From Sulfomarinibacter sp963733915 (lineage in GTDB: Bacteria > Acidobacteriota > Thermoanaerobaculia > Thermoanaerobaculales > Sulfomarinibacteraceae): a DNA stretch of 64,000 bases. The position numbers were made by a program, and so were the translations under genes. Within the stretch, counting starts at the first letter, position 1. Every line of letters starts with the position of its first letter. The stretch covers positions 124,001-188,000 of the forward strand of contig CAVTEP010000008.1 of NCBI GenBank assembly GCA_963733915.1. Reading direction: 5' to 3'. The notes below the pieces were generated by a model. It made no database searches and had not been told where the DNA came from. It saw nothing but the letters and a program-made list of their open reading frames with translations. This document shows, piece by piece, positions 54,192 through 62,808 of this stretch.

Positions 54192-55754
54192 TCAGTTCCT
54201 CTCCCGCCGGATTGGTGTCCGTTGATTGTATCTCCCTTCAGGTAAGGCGACGAGCCGGTCGGCTATTGCCGGATGGTCGCAGGGGATCTGGGTGGCGCGA
54301 AAAACGGAGTAGGGCGGGTCGCCGGCGGGGTTTGGTGCGTTGCCGGCGAACGGGTTGAGATACTCCCACACGGTCTCTCCTCCTTCGGTCACCTCCACAA
54401 GACGTCCCGACGGTCCGAAGCAGATGAGAGTGTTGCCGTTTTCAAGGCGCTGAGCGCCGGAGAGAAAGTCCGCCGAGTAGGAGTCCTTCCCCGGCAACGG
54501 ATAGGTCCAGACCGGCCGCTCGGGTGCGAACGCTAGGCTGGGGCTGGACGCATACGTCCCGTCCTCGTCGACAGGCGGTCTGATCTCCAGCACCGTCGAC
54601 CGATCGCGCCCGGGGCCTCCGGACCCATTGTTGAAGACCATGATATTGCCCTCGCCGGGCACGCCGCGCGGGATCCACCTCACGTCATGGTGCCCGAAGA
54701 GGCAGCGATTGTCGGTAGTTCCTCGGCGATAGGCCTGAGGGTTCCCCCAGCGATAGAGAAGGTCCCCGCCCCTGCGAGCCCGACCGCCGGTGTGACCGGC
54801 CGCCTCGATTGTCGTGGTGCTGTGGTCGATGATCCAGATCTCACCGAAGTTGTGCGCGCTAAGAGCAATCTGATCGAGGGCGGCGTTGTGGGCGATGGAG
54901 TTGGCGTGCACGACGTCGACGGCGAGGTCTTTTGCGGAAATGGCGCCGACCACGTATCCCAGAGTCTTGAGGCGATCGACGACTTCGTCAGTCATCTCTC
55001 GCGGGGTGCGGTCACCGTTGATGTCAACGAGCTCCGGGTGATCCGCAACCGATCCGAAGTTGCGGCGTTCGGCTTCGTGGTCCTGAATAAGATGGTCCCA
55101 GAGATGCCATTCCCAGACGATCTTGCCGCCGTTCGGAGGCGCCTTCTCGACCTCGATCACGCTTTCGGATAGCAGTCCGGCATCGGGGACAAGCTCCGGT
55201 CTTCGACCCGCGACGATCGCCTCCTGCCGGCTCTTGTGCTCCCAAACGAGCGCGAGCACGTTGCCATTGGCGAGGGGCTCGATGTCATGATGCTGGACCC
55301 GGCGGGGACTGGCGACCACGTACTCCCAGACGAGGTCGCCGTCCCAACTGAGCTCCTGCAGTCGCCCACCTTCGCCTCCGGCCTGCAGAACCGGCGTATC
55401 GGTCTCCCGTGAACACCGTAGTAGATGGCCGTTTTCGAGCAGATACACCGAAGCGCCGGGCGCACGGCCGGTTTCCCATGTGTGAACGACACGACCCTCA
55501 CGGTCGATGAGATAGGTCGTGGTCGCCAGCAACGGTGAAAACAGAATGAACCCGTCTGCGGCACCGGGGCTTTGATGAATGAGCCCCCGTCCACCGATAT
55601 CGGCTCGGCGCTGTGGTGGTGAGTCCGAGGCCGTGCAGCGCTCAGGTTTGTCGCAGCCGAGTTGACCCGCGGTGACAATACCGACGAGCAACCAAAGAAA
55701 AGTCAGTCGGCCGCGGGAGCACCGCAACTTTGGGACGAATAATGAGTGGTCCAT
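54192..55754 (-). CDS. Arylsulfotransferase (ASST)-like lipoprotein
   Basis: 520 residues from ATG 55754; ATG 55778 is an alternative. Lipoprotein signal TFLWLLVGIVTAGQLGCDKP with Cys at the lipobox. The mature protein is a beta-propeller with repeated segments around Trp and His (LIDREGRVVHTWETG, HHDIEPLANGNVLALVWEHK, RWGNPQAYRRG, FGHHDVRWIPRG, WTYPLPGKDSY), the pattern of ASST/ArylS sulfotransferases that move a sulfuryl group between phenols via a His. The candidate catalytic His lie in VQHHDIEP and FGHHDVRW. Periplasmic, membrane-anchored. In an operon with the GST gene. Confidence 0.8.
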   Translation of the reverse strand: MDHSLFVPKLRCSRGRLTFLWLLVGIVTAGQLGCDKPERCTASDSPPQRRADIGGRGLIHQSPGAADGFILFSPLLATTTYLIDREGRVVHTWETGRAPGASVYLLENGHLLRCSRETDTPVLQAGGEGGRLQELSWDGDLVWEYVVASPRRVQHHDIEPLANGNVLALVWEHKSRQEAIVAGRRPELVPDAGLLSESVIEVEKAPPNGGKIVWEWHLWDHLIQDHEAERRNFGSVADHPELVDINGDRTPREMTDEVVDRLKTLGYVVGAISAKDLAVDVVHANSIAHNAALDQIALSAHNFGEIWIIDHSTTTIEAAGHTGGRARRGGDLLYRWGNPQAYRRGTTDNRCLFGHHDVRWIPRGVPGEGNIMVFNNGSGGPGRDRSTVLEIRPPVDEDGTYASSPSLAFAPERPVWTYPLPGKDSYSADFLSGAQRLENGNTLICFGPSGRLVEVTEGGETVWEYLNPFAGNAPNPAGDPPYSVFRATQIPCDHPAIADRLVALPEGRYNQRTPIRRERN

Positions 55755-55960
55755 GCCCTCTTGTCCGCGTGGGTCCATGCCTGAGAATATGGATCCGCAT
55801 GAGGAAACCGTCACCCATCGCTCGCGGACTACTCGACGTACCTCGCGTTGGTTCTAAGGCGGTCGATCACCTCGTCGATCCGTATATCATGCTGCCCGAA
55901 CCATGGCACACTTGGGGGCATGAGAATCCGGGTCGGCGGTCTTCATTTCGAGGGGGAATC

Positions 55961-56761
55961 ATGGAACACGAATGGCGAGGCTCGAAGCGGACACGGTGGC
56001 TCCTGATCGGCATAGTCGCCGCGGCCTGCGCGGTTGCCTGCGCGCCTACGCTGTCCAATGGTCCCACCGTGTCGACCGGACGGACCATCGTCTTTGTCCA
56101 TGGCGCCTGGGGCGGCGGTTGGCAGTACACAAAGGTGCAGCCCCTGCTCGAGGAGGCCGGGCACACTGTCTATCGCCCGACGATGACCGGGCTGGGGGAG
56201 CGGGTTCACCTGGCCCGGCCGGAGGTGGGGCTCTCGACCCACATCTTGGACATCGTCAAGGTCCTCGAGTTCGAAGACCTCCACGAGGTCGTGCTGGTGG
56301 GACACAGCTATGGCGGGATGGTGATTGCCGGTGTTGCCGAGCGGGTCCCGCACCGGATCGCGAAACTCGTCTTCTTCGATGCCGTCGTTCCCGAGAACGG
56401 CGAATCGATGGCAGGGCTCATTGACGGTGCCATCGATGATATGGCGACGCCGGGGGGTGAAGGTGCCGAGCCGTGGTTGCTGGTACCGCGTTGGGTGGAG
56501 GAGGGGAAACAGCCGCCGGTCGACGTGCCGCAGCCTCTCCTGAGCTTTACCGAGCCGATTGTCCTCGGCAATCCGGAGGCTGCGAAGGTCCCGGCAGTGT
56601 TCATCCTCACCGTCGAAGCCGGGAGCGAGGTCGACGACTTCGATCTCTTTGCCGACCGTGCCAGGGCCCGCGGGTGGGACGTGATCGAGATGGAGGGGGA
56701 CCACAACCCCCACTGGTTCCAACCCGAGGTTTTTGTGAAGGTGCTCGTGCAGGTCCTATAG
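55961..56761 (+). CDS. Exported alpha/beta hydrolase
   Basis: 266 residues from ATG 55961 (AGGGGG 5 nt upstream); the frame continues 5' to 55730 without a start site of this quality. N-terminal anchor WLLIGIVAAACAVACAPTL, possibly a lipoprotein (VACA). Alpha/beta hydrolase motifs: oxyanion segment VFVHGAWGGGWQYTKV, nucleophile elbow VGHSYGGMV with Ser, acid Asp in TVEAGSEVDDFD-like strand and catalytic His in GDHNPHWFQPE. Resembles the esterase/haloperoxidase-like group (salicylate-esterase type). Substrate unknown. Confidence 0.85.
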   Translation: MEHEWRGSKRTRWLLIGIVAAACAVACAPTLSNGPTVSTGRTIVFVHGAWGGGWQYTKVQPLLEEAGHTVYRPTMTGLGERVHLARPEVGLSTHILDIVKVLEFEDLHEVVLVGHSYGGMVIAGVAERVPHRIAKLVFFDAVVPENGESMAGLIDGAIDDMATPGGEGAEPWLLVPRWVEEGKQPPVDVPQPLLSFTEPIVLGNPEAAKVPAVFILTVEAGSEVDDFDLFADRARARGWDVIEMEGDHNPHWFQPEVFVKVLVQVL

Positions 56762-56790
56762 ACGCGAGTCGCGCGCCGGCACCGTCCGAG

Positions 56791-58053
56791 CTATCCCTCG
56801 TCCCTTATGATATTGAGATACCACTCGCTGAAACGCCGGGTCAGCTTTTCCATCGTGCCGTAGGGGCCGGGTTCAAAGAACCGGGAGTTGACGCCGGCCT
56901 GGTTGGCCTCGATGATCCTCTTGTCGGCGATCGTGGTCACGTCCCAGAGCCAGACCAGGTCGTCGAGGCGGTAGTCCGTGCCTTCCTTCGCATCCGCCTT
57001 GACGAGCCAGGATATCGTGCAGCGGCAGCTGCTCACCGTGTGCGGCGAAAAGTGGTAGATCACGACGTGATCACAGTAGGCGAGAAAAAAGGTCAGCGGG
57101 CCGATATGCAGATCGGTGGCCGCGCCGTCATAGCCCTTCAGGTCGCCGAGCAGCGGGGCCAGAGGTTTGCCGTCCCTGCTGCCGGTGTCGTTGCCCTCGA
57201 ACAACGGATACCGCTGGTACTCGGTATCCTGACCCACCGGTCTGTCGAGCTCGAACGAGTGACTGAAGTAGTCGGTCGAAAGCCCGATGGCTGCAGATCG
57301 GGCGTTTGACGCTTCGCAGAGCTCAGCGGTCTTCCGCTCCGGTATCGCCAGGCTGTGCGACCGGGAGTACTCGGGGTGCGCGATGCGGCAGTGGTAGCAC
57401 TCCGTGTAGTTTTCGACCGCGAGCTTCCAGTTGGCGGATATCGGGTAGTCGCGCATCGCTGCAACCTTGGCGTCCGCCAATCGGTACGGCCGCAATCGCT
57501 CGCCGAGGTCCTCCTCGATCGGATCGAAGGGAACCGGGTCCGGGTTCAGATTGATGAAGATCATGCCGTGAAGCTCACGGAGGTGGGCCGTCTTGAGGCC
57601 GTGATCATTCGGGTCGAATCCGTCGGGCATGTATTTGGCGACCTTGAGTCCGCCATCGAGTTCGTAGGTCCAACCGTGGTAGGGGCACACGAAGAGCTTC
57701 CGGCGTCCGGAGGGCTCGAGGCAGATCCGCGAGCCGCGGTGTCGGCAGACGTTGATCAGCCCTTTGATGCCGCCTTCGGTGCTGCGCACGATGATCACCG
57801 ATTCGCCGGCCAGCTCGAACAGATACCAGTCGCCGGCCTCGGGAATCTGGCTCACGTGGCAGGCGTAGTGCCAGGACTTGAGGAAGATCCGCTCGATCTC
57901 GCGATCGAAGACCTCCTGGTTCTGGTAGAAACCCCGTTGCAACGCATGACCGGGCCGCTGGCTCGTGACCAGGTCGCCGATGGATTGTGGACTCACGACC
58001 GGGACCTCCAACCCTCTGTTGTGGGCAGTCCGGATTCTAACCGGTAGGTTCAT
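56791..58053 (-). CDS. Rieske non-heme iron oxygenase, alpha subunit type
   Basis: 420 residues. Rieske cluster ligands C103, H105, C123 and H126 (CRHRG then CPYHGW, 17 residues between H105 and C123). The mononuclear iron ligands are H221 and H226 in NYTECYHCRIAHPEYS, with the third Asp probably in LVWLWDVTT. Best resemblance is to the oxygenases that demethylate quaternary amines (GbcA/stachydrine/choline type) rather than to classic naphthalene dioxygenases; the substrate remains a guess. No reductase or ferredoxin gene is adjacent. Convergent with the hydrolase gene. Confidence 0.88.
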   Translation of the reverse strand: MNLPVRIRTAHNRGLEVPVVSPQSIGDLVTSQRPGHALQRGFYQNQEVFDREIERIFLKSWHYACHVSQIPEAGDWYLFELAGESVIIVRSTEGGIKGLINVCRHRGSRICLEPSGRRKLFVCPYHGWTYELDGGLKVAKYMPDGFDPNDHGLKTAHLRELHGMIFINLNPDPVPFDPIEEDLGERLRPYRLADAKVAAMRDYPISANWKLAVENYTECYHCRIAHPEYSRSHSLAIPERKTAELCEASNARSAAIGLSTDYFSHSFELDRPVGQDTEYQRYPLFEGNDTGSRDGKPLAPLLGDLKGYDGAATDLHIGPLTFFLAYCDHVVIYHFSPHTVSSCRCTISWLVKADAKEGTDYRLDDLVWLWDVTTIADKRIIEANQAGVNSRFFEPGPYGTMEKLTRRFSEWYLNIIRDEG

Positions 58054-58188
58054 TGTTTGTGTTGCGATTGAAACTCTTTTACAATTGAAACACAGTCACC
58101 GAAGCGATTATGGGCTCCAGCCTCGAGGCCGCACGGCCGCACGGCCGCGCGGCTGGAAGGTGGATCGTTGTGGAAAGGCAGGTGTGCC

Positions 58189-59259
58189 ATGTGGAGATGG
58201 GTTCTTTCGATCGGTTTTATCGCTCTGGTGGCAGTCATTGTACCGGTATCCGCGGAGGCGAGCGAGGACGTCAATCTGACAGAGGTCATGTACGAAAACT
58301 GGAGACACCCGAAGGCGGGCGACCCGCTGCCGGTTGGCGGCCCCGTGATCCGCGTCTACTCCGAAGGCGGCGACGAATTCGATTTTGTCGGCCACACCAA
58401 CCAGCCGATCAGTTTCTGGGGCGAGCTTTCCGGAGCCTGCGCGCGGGTCAACAAGATCAGCTATCTCCAGTTCAAGGTCGCGGACACCACGGCCTCGGTG
58501 TCGCACCCCGATGGGCGCGGGGCGTGGTTCGACCGCTACGGTGTGGCGGAGGTGCCGCACAGTGAACTGAAAGACTTCGACGCCGTTCGGGCCTGCAACG
58601 ACAAGCTCAAGACCCTCGCCGCCGAAACCGGCCGCTCACGGAGCGAGCTTGTTGCTGACGGTTTCGGCATCCACTTTCCCGACTGGATCGAGGGGCGGGG
58701 GATTCTCATGTGCAGCGGGCGCAACAACAGCGATTCGGACACCGAGAAGCTCGACCTGTGGGTCGAGTGCGTCGCCAACCCCAAGGCCGGCGAACCGGAG
58801 CCGCCGGTCATGAAGACGGTGCCCGCAAAGCTCTCGCCTTTCATCACCGGCCTCAGCTACGAGGTCGATCGACCCAATTGGGTCGGAAAATGTCCGGTGG
58901 GATTGACATTCACGGGTTCCATCACGACCTCGCGGGCGGGCACCGTGAAGTACCGGACCGTTGCCCAGGACGGGAGCACGTCGCCCACCTACACTCTCTC
59001 ATTCGGTTCCGCGGGTACCAGGGCCATCGGCACGTGGGGCGAAACTCTCGCCAAACCGAAAACGTCGGCCACGCTGTCGGCGGGTGGGGAAAAGCAGGGA
59101 CCCGACTTCCAGGGCTGGAGGCGGCTCCAGATCATCGAACCGGCCGGGCTCGCTCCCTCCGCCCCCGCCGAGTACAGCGTGACCTGCCAGGAGCAGACCA
59201 TGCAGCTCCAGGCCGCGCCGGTCGCACCCACAAAGCCACCGAGCCGGATCCAGAAGTGA
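58189..59259 (+). CDS. Secreted protein of unknown function
   Basis: 356 residues from ATG 58189, which starts a signal peptide (MWRWVLSIGFIALVAVIVPV). Region 1 (residues 30-215) is mixed alpha/beta with several Cys (SGACARVNK, VRACNDKL, LMCSGRNNSD, WVECVAN). Region 2 (220-335) is an Ig-like beta domain (CPVGLTFTGSITTSRAGTVK, then SYTLSFGSAGT-like strands) that resembles the C-terminal 'tail' domains of some secreted bacterial proteins. The end is Pro/Gln-rich (PVAPTKPPSRIQK). I recognise no family. The gene stands alone between the oxygenase and MEMO genes. Confidence 0.65.
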   Translation: MWRWVLSIGFIALVAVIVPVSAEASEDVNLTEVMYENWRHPKAGDPLPVGGPVIRVYSEGGDEFDFVGHTNQPISFWGELSGACARVNKISYLQFKVADTTASVSHPDGRGAWFDRYGVAEVPHSELKDFDAVRACNDKLKTLAAETGRSRSELVADGFGIHFPDWIEGRGILMCSGRNNSDSDTEKLDLWVECVANPKAGEPEPPVMKTVPAKLSPFITGLSYEVDRPNWVGKCPVGLTFTGSITTSRAGTVKYRTVAQDGSTSPTYTLSFGSAGTRAIGTWGETLAKPKTSATLSAGGEKQGPDFQGWRRLQIIEPAGLAPSAPAEYSVTCQEQTMQLQAAPVAPTKPPSRIQK

Positions 59260-59288
59260 CGGTCCGGCGCGCCTGTCTCACCGGGTAT

Positions 59289-60500
59289 CTACTGCGGAGG
59301 GTGAATCATGCTCGGGTCGGGAATTGATGTGGCTGCTGTGACCTCGAGAGCCGTAAACCCGACCGCCGCGTAACCGACCCAGTGGTGGAGATTTGACGGA
59401 GCCGTCGTGCCGAGGCCGGCCTCGATGGTCTGCGGCGATACCTGGAGCTGCGGCTCGGAGAGGCTGGTGGCGTAGCGCAGGAGATGTCCCTGAGGATTCG
59501 GGAGCCCGGATTTCTCCGCGACCAGGCGTAGCAGCTCGAGCGCGAAGGGCACCGAAAAACGACCGCACCACGGCAGCTCGTAGCTCCGGACATCATCCCG
59601 GTCGACCAGCGTGTACAAGAAGCCCTCCAGCTTGCGTTCGTCGAGCGGGCCCTCGAGGTACTCCTGTGCGAGCTCGACATCCCTGTTGACCGCGAGCTGG
59701 TAGCCGGCCGCATCGGTGCCGAAGGGGGTGTGGTCGAAATCGGGCCCGTAGTGCACCGCGTCGGACGAGACGACGATCGCGATGTCGCGGCCGAGCCGCC
59801 ACCCGTTGTCGCGCATCAGCTGCGCCAGCGCCGTCGAGAGCTCGTCGGCGAGATCGGCGAGGCGATCCCACGAGGCGTAGGGCACCAGTATCGGCACGAT
59901 CGAAACATCCCGGTTTCGGTGCTGAAGAAAGGGGACGATTGCTTCCAGCGAGTGCTCGCGGCAGTGCATTGCGTTGTCGACGACAAACGAGCCCTCAGTG
60001 AGGTTGGCGAGCAGCGATGCGCGAAGGGGGTCGATCGCGACCGGTCCCCAAGGACCGTGCCAGCTCTCGAAGTCGTCAAACACGAGCACATCTTGCAGGT
60101 CCCAGAGGCGGGCCGCATGAAACACCCCGATGAGCACGACGCGCGGCGCCGTAATCCGTTCCGTGAGGTGCACGTACGCCCGCGCCGCGTAGAGGTGATC
60201 GTCGTGGGGACAGACGCCTCCGACAAAGCCTTGCTCGGGCGAGGTGCCGAGCATCCGGTCGTGATCGAGAATGGCCTCGCGCTCGAGCCCGATGGCGGTG
60301 GAGACCACGTCCTCGGCCTGCGCGGCGGTGACGACGAAGCCGACAGTGTCCATCTGCCCGCGCATAACGTCGCCCTCGGATCGCAGCCCCATCTCGGCCT
60401 CGATCTCATCGCGGGTCGGTGGAGTGGACGATGTCGCACCTAAGGCGAGACCCGCGGCGAGTACAAGAACCACGAGCATGATTCTCTGCTGGGATTTCAT
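59289..60500 (-). CDS. Exported MEMO-family protein (AmmeMemoRadiSam system protein B-like)
   Basis: 403 residues. The MEMO fold signatures are present: GVCPHDDHLYAARAYVHL, CREHSLEAIVPFLQHR, IVPILVPYASWD and VVSSDAVHYG, whose His and Cys/Asp residues line the metal site of dioxygenase-related MEMO proteins. It carries an N-terminal signal (LVVLVLAAGLALGATSSTP), so it is exported, and about 100 extra residues beyond the ~270 typical for MEMO. No AMMECR1 or radical SAM partner gene (the usual trio) is nearby. Function unknown; redox or metal-related hydrolase activity is likely. Confidence 0.8.
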   Translation of the reverse strand: MKSQQRIMLVVLVLAAGLALGATSSTPPTRDEIEAEMGLRSEGDVMRGQMDTVGFVVTAAQAEDVVSTAIGLEREAILDHDRMLGTSPEQGFVGGVCPHDDHLYAARAYVHLTERITAPRVVLIGVFHAARLWDLQDVLVFDDFESWHGPWGPVAIDPLRASLLANLTEGSFVVDNAMHCREHSLEAIVPFLQHRNRDVSIVPILVPYASWDRLADLADELSTALAQLMRDNGWRLGRDIAIVVSSDAVHYGPDFDHTPFGTDAAGYQLAVNRDVELAQEYLEGPLDERKLEGFLYTLVDRDDVRSYELPWCGRFSVPFALELLRLVAEKSGLPNPQGHLLRYATSLSEPQLQVSPQTIEAGLGTTAPSNLHHWVGYAAVGFTALEVTAATSIPDPSMIHPPQ

Positions 60501-60544
60501 GCCGGGAGTTTAGACCATCACGAGCGGTCGCTCCACGGCAGGTC

Positions 60545-61558
60545 TCAGTTGGCGGCGCCCGGAGTCGCGGTCGCTGCCAGCGCTTCGTCCAGCATCTTGA
60601 TCAGCATCTCGCGGTCAAAGGTGTAGGTCTGGTCCTGGTTGAGCTGGGCCATTTCCTCCATCGCCTTGGCGATCGTGATCTCCGCCTGCCGCTGGTTGGG
60701 CACCACCATGTAGCGCATCTTCGGTTTTTGATCGAAGAGTGCGTGGAATACCGCTTCGGCCACGGCATCCGGTTCCTCCGCCTGAGACGGACCACCCATG
60801 CGATCCAACATGGCCTGCATCTCCTCTTCGTACGGAGATCCTTCGATATCGATGCCCTTCGCTTCCATTCTCTTCTTCAAGGTCGCACCGATCTGTGACT
60901 GATAGTTGCCGGGCTCGACGACGCTGACCTTGACGTCGAAACGCTGCATTTCCCTGGCCAGCGAATCGGAGTAGGCCTCCATCGCGTGCTTGCTCATGCT
61001 GTAGGGTCCGAAGAGCGTGCCCGACAATATGCCGGAGATCGATGAGATGGTGGTGATCCGGCCCTTCGACGCGATGATCAGCGGGCTGAAGGCCTTGGTG
61101 ATCCGATAGGGGCCATAGATGTTGACGTCGAAGAGGAAATCGAGCTCGCCCTCGTCGACCTCGATCAGCGGCGCCACGATGGCAACGCCCGCGTTGTTGA
61201 CCAGACCGTACAATCCCCGGCCTTCCCTGGTGATGGTGGCGACCGCCGCGTCGATCTCCTCCTGGACTGTGACGTCGAGCCGTACCGCCATGACATTTTC
61301 AATCGCGTTGAGCTCCTCGATGTCCGAGTCCTTGCGAGCCCCGGCGTAGACAAAGACGCCTTTCGATGCCAGCAGTTCGGTGATCTTTCGGCCGATCCCG
61401 GTGCTCGCACCGGTCACCAGCACGGCTTCTTGAGGGCTGGCGGTCTCGGCCAGTTTCTGCGTGCCGGATTCGGTGGTGGCGCTCGCAACCGGAGCCGCCG
61501 CAACAATCATCAATCCGGCGACGAACATCGACGTCATGGATCTGGTGAGAGTGTTCAT
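60545..61558 (-). CDS. Short-chain dehydrogenase with export signal
   Basis: 337 residues. A signal peptide (MFVAGLMIVAAAPVASATTE) precedes a normal SDR: VLVTGASTGIGRKI (T-G-x3-G-x-G), LDVTVQEE, NNAGVA, catalytic Ser in SSISG, YSMSKHA (Y-x-x-x-K). SDRs need cytoplasmic NAD(P), so an exported one is unusual; perhaps Tat or a signal-anchor keeps the domain in the cytoplasm. The C-terminal ~70 residues are helical and acidic (AEEPDAVAEAVFHALFDQKP). Confidence 0.85.
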   Translation of the reverse strand: MNTLTRSMTSMFVAGLMIVAAAPVASATTESGTQKLAETASPQEAVLVTGASTGIGRKITELLASKGVFVYAGARKDSDIEELNAIENVMAVRLDVTVQEEIDAAVATITREGRGLYGLVNNAGVAIVAPLIEVDEGELDFLFDVNIYGPYRITKAFSPLIIASKGRITTISSISGILSGTLFGPYSMSKHAMEAYSDSLAREMQRFDVKVSVVEPGNYQSQIGATLKKRMEAKGIDIEGSPYEEEMQAMLDRMGGPSQAEEPDAVAEAVFHALFDQKPKMRYMVVPNQRQAEITIAKAMEEMAQLNQDQTYTFDREMLIKMLDEALAATATPGAAN

Positions 61559-61666
61559 GTACGCGTCCTTCGTGGTGATTATCGATATTGGGTCTCATTC
61601 GACCTGGTCATGCTATCACGGCTGCAAGGCGTCCCGGGTCTTTTTGTTCATAACCCTGGATCGACG

Positions 61667-62650
61667 TCAGGAGTCAGATTCGGAGAGTACGCGAAGGATA
61701 TTGCCGCCGAGAATGCTGTCGATCGTGGCCTCTTCGAATCCCCGTTTTTCGAGTCTTTGCCGGATCCGGGCGAACGCGTCCTTCTGATTGAGGGTGACTG
61801 GCACGTACTTCCCGCCGGCCTGGAGGTCGGTGCCGATGCCGACATGATCCGGGCCGAGGCGTTCGACCAGGACCTCGATATGGTCGACCAGCCGGTCGAA
61901 CGCCTGATCCTCGTCCGCGTCACCCAGAAGATCCTCTTTCTGGAACGAGACCCAGACCGAACCAGCATTATTGGCGAGCGCGCTCAGCACCTCGTCGGGC
62001 AGGTTGAAGCCACTCGGGACCACGGCTCGGGTGAGGGAGTGGGTGGCGACAACCGGTTTCTGGGAGCAGGCGATGACCTCGAGCTTCTGTTCGTGGCTGA
62101 GGTGGGTGATGTCGATCAGCACGCCGGCCTCGTTGATGGCGTGGACGATCTGTTTTCCGAAGGGACTGAGCGTCGAGGACCGGTCGCCGGTTTCGAAGAG
62201 CCCATCCTGGTCATTCTCGGCAAGGCCGATCACACGAATTCCGAGGTCTCTGTAGGTCTGCGCCAACGACAGATCGGAGGCAAAGATGGTGTGAAACCAC
62301 TCGATCGAAAAGAGGAGATGGATGCCATCTCCAGGATCGGCGGAGAGCAGCTCCCTCGGAGTGTCGCCGAGGCTGAAACCGGGATCGCTCAGCGAGGCCT
62401 GTTGTAACCAGGTAACCTCGGTGGCGATTCGTGCCGGCAGATCGGAGGTCCTCGACCGATCAACGGGGAGCGCGATCATCACGACGTCGATGCCACGTGA
62501 CTTCAAGTCGTCGAGCTTCGACGTGTCGATGACGCTGCCGTCGGCCGACAGACCCTCGTGGTTGTGGCCGTCGACAACCGGAGTCGAGGCGGTTGCCGCC
62601 GGTACGGACGCGAGCATGACGGCCACGATGGCCTGCACCAGGTGTCGCAT
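61667..62650 (-). CDS. Divergent M19 (membrane dipeptidase-like) exported protein
   Basis: 327 residues from ATG 62650 (AGGAGG 5 nt upstream; in-frame GTG 62656 and ATG 62653 lie closer to the site). Signal peptide VQAIVAVMLASVPAATAST. The M19 fold is recognisable (DITHLSHEQKLEVIA, VVATHSLTRAV, LGPDHVGIGTDL), but key residues differ: the first motif H-x-D is HNHEG here, and the GSDFDG motif is GTDLQAG. Metal binding may differ or be lost. Less like renal dipeptidase than the copy at 40623. Confidence 0.75.
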   Translation of the reverse strand: MRHLVQAIVAVMLASVPAATASTPVVDGHNHEGLSADGSVIDTSKLDDLKSRGIDVVMIALPVDRSRTSDLPARIATEVTWLQQASLSDPGFSLGDTPRELLSADPGDGIHLLFSIEWFHTIFASDLSLAQTYRDLGIRVIGLAENDQDGLFETGDRSSTLSPFGKQIVHAINEAGVLIDITHLSHEQKLEVIACSQKPVVATHSLTRAVVPSGFNLPDEVLSALANNAGSVWVSFQKEDLLGDADEDQAFDRLVDHIEVLVERLGPDHVGIGTDLQAGGKYVPVTLNQKDAFARIRQRLEKRGFEEATIDSILGGNILRVLSESDS

Positions 62651-62808
62651 CATCACCTCCTGTCACCCACGATATACGGTACCGGGTTCCAGGTGATCAT
62701 CCATGTCTTTCGAGGTCATGACCGGTCATTCTCCGTTTCACGGCGGAAATTGGACCGAGTATATTTGTCATCGCGGACGAGAGCGCGCTGAGCTCGAGGA
62801 GAATCCGA

